Source of the DNA: Actinomycetes bacterium
GTDB taxonomy: Bacteria > Actinomycetota > Actinomycetes > Actinomycetales > Microbacteriaceae
DNA length: 7,521 nt
Direction: 5' to 3'
Assembly (NCBI GenBank): GCA_021793715.1
Contig: JAJYSF010000036.1
Span: forward strand, 1 to 7,521
The notes under the pieces are model-generated. The model did no database searches and was not told the DNA's origin. It saw only the letters and a list, made by a program, of their open reading frames with translations. Shown here in pieces: positions 6,580 to 7,521 of the stretch; the stretch's first letter is position 1; the number at the start of each line of letters is the position of its first letter. Both the position numbers and the translations under genes were made by a program.

Positions 6580-7521
6580 ATGTCTTCCGCAGCTGATTCC
6601 CTCACCACCCGCGCGACCGGATCCGATGTGCGCGTTCGGTTCTGCCCGTCACCGACGGGTCTGCCACACGTCGGTCTCATTCGCACGGCACTGTTCAACT
6701 GGGGCTTCGCGCGCCACCACGGCGGAACGCTCGTGTTCCGAATCGAGGACACGGACGCGAACCGCGACAGCCAGGAGAGCTACGACCAGCTGATCGACGC
6801 GCTCAGGTGGCTCGGCCTCGACTGGGACGAGGGCGTCGAGGTCGGAGGGCCCCATGCGCCCTACCGCCAGTCGGAGCGGCACGACATCCATCGCGAGGTG
6901 CTCGATCGGCTGCTCGAGAAGGGCCTCGTGTACGAGAGCTTCTCGACGGCCGAGGAGATCGACGCGCGCAACGAAGCGAACGGCCGAGCGAAGCAGCAGG
7001 GATACGACAACTACGACCGCGACCTCACCGAGGACCAGAAGGCCGCATTCCGTGCGGAGGGGCGCACGCCCGCCCTGCGGCTCAAGGTGCCGGACGAGGA
7101 CATCACGTACAACGACCTCGTGCGCGGCAACGTGACCTTCCCGGCCGGCAGCTTCAGCGACTTCGTCATCGTGCGGCCGAACGGCGTGCCGCTCTACACG
7201 TTCGTCAACCCTGTCGACGACGCGCTGATGGGCATCACCCACGTGCTGCGCGGTGAGGACCTCATGCCGTCGACGCCGCGGCAGATCGTGCTCTACCGCG
7301 CGCTCATTGAAGCCGGCGTGGCATCGTTCATCCCGCGATTCGGACACATGCCGCTCGTGCTCGGCGACGGCACGAAGAAGCTCTCGAAGCGGGACCCGCG
7401 CGCCGACCTGTTCTTGCAGCGCGACAAGGGATTCATCCGCGAAGGTCTCCTGAACTACCTCGCTCTGCTCGGCTGGTCGATCGCGCCCGACCGTGACGTC
7501 TTCTCCCTCGACGAGTTCGTC
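6580..7521 (+). CDS. gltX: Glutamyl-tRNA synthetase, N-terminal part (3' end outside the window)
   Basis: Charges tRNA(Glu) with glutamate in the cytosol. In most actinobacteria, which lack GlnRS, it also charges tRNA(Gln) for later amidation by GatCAB (established knowledge, not visible here). The frame stays open from ATG 6580 to the window end, giving 314 of an expected 490-510 residues. Class I marks are [13 protein letters not shown] (HIGH motif as HVGL, 30-33), [24 protein letters not shown] in the catalytic domain, and the KMSKS motif as KLSKR (267-271). Positions holding zinc-binding cysteines in E. coli GluRS are occupied by Ser120 and Ser122 (ESFST) and by Asp146/Asp148, so this is a zinc-free form. 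It starts 11 nt after the MFS stop without a Shine-Dalgarno. Alternative GTG 6628 would sit almost on the first strand of the fold and is less likely. Confidence 0.96.
   Translation, partial: MSSAADSLTTRATGSDVRVRFCPSPTGLPHVGLIRTALFNWGFARHHGGTLVFRIEDTDANRDSQESYDQLIDALRWLGLDWDEGVEVGGPHAPYRQSERHDIHREVLDRLLEKGLVYESFSTAEEIDARNEANGRAKQQGYDNYDRDLTEDQKAAFRAEGRTPALRLKVPDEDITYNDLVRGNVTFPAGSFSDFVIVRPNGVPLYTFVNPVDDALMGITHVLRGEDLMPSTPRQIVLYRALIEAGVASFIPRFGHMPLVLGDGTKKLSKRDPRADLFLQRDKGFIREGLLNYLALLGWSIAPDRDVFSLDEFV

Overview
The window is a piece of a high-GC (roughly 70% by eye) actinobacterial chromosome. The protein families point to Microbacteriaceae, for example Microbacterium: an ACT-domain SerA of the long Mycobacterium type, an actinobacterial LeuB, and a GluRS with the variant FCPSPTG/HVGL signature. 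All seven genes lie on the + strand. The longest gap is 81 bp, and no stretch over 300 bp lacks a gene.

Layout. (1) 1-759 is the 3' half of serA (phosphoglycerate dehydrogenase). It ends at a textbook intrinsic terminator with a 15-bp stem and a UUCG tetraloop (774-815). (2) 841-2373 is a 14-TM DHA2-family MFS exporter resembling LfrA/QacA/SmvA. (3) 2397-3449 is leuB (3-isopropylmalate dehydrogenase). (4) 3486-4583 is ilvE (branched-chain aminotransferase). (5) 4588-5355 is a fumarylacetoacetate-hydrolase (FAH) superfamily enzyme starting at GTG 4 nt after ilvE. Its residues fit the FAHD1/Cg1458 type (oxaloacetate decarboxylase / acylpyruvate hydrolase). (6) 5345-6568 is a second, 12-TM MFS transporter overlapping the FAH gene by 11 nt. 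(7) 6580-7521 is the 5' 60-65% of gltX (glutamyl-tRNA synthetase), cut by the window edge.

How the genes fit together. leuB and ilvE carry out the third step of leucine synthesis and the last transamination of Leu/Ile/Val. SerA commits 3-phosphoglycerate to serine. The FAH enzyme probably acts on a small 2-oxo acid, which suits its place next to a 2-oxo-acid aminotransferase. The exporters' substrates are unknown; export of amino or oxo acids is conceivable but not shown. The tight spacing from 841 to 6568 suggests one transcription unit. gltX may have its own promoter, because a TAAGAT -10-like box lies exactly where a leaderless mRNA would begin at the gltX ATG.

The order serA, leuB, FAH, gltX matches, from memory, the order in Mycobacterium tuberculosis (Rv2996c, Rv2995c, Rv2993c, Rv2992c) and Corynebacterium glutamicum (cg1451, cg1453, cg1458, cg1463). 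This is therefore mainly a conserved housekeeping neighbourhood. I see no CRISPR, phage, transposon, toxin-antitoxin or defence locus, and no clearly new system. The most useful leads are the promoter question downstream of the serA terminator, the possible leaderless gltX start, the FAH enzyme coupled to ilvE, and changed allosteric-site residues in SerA.
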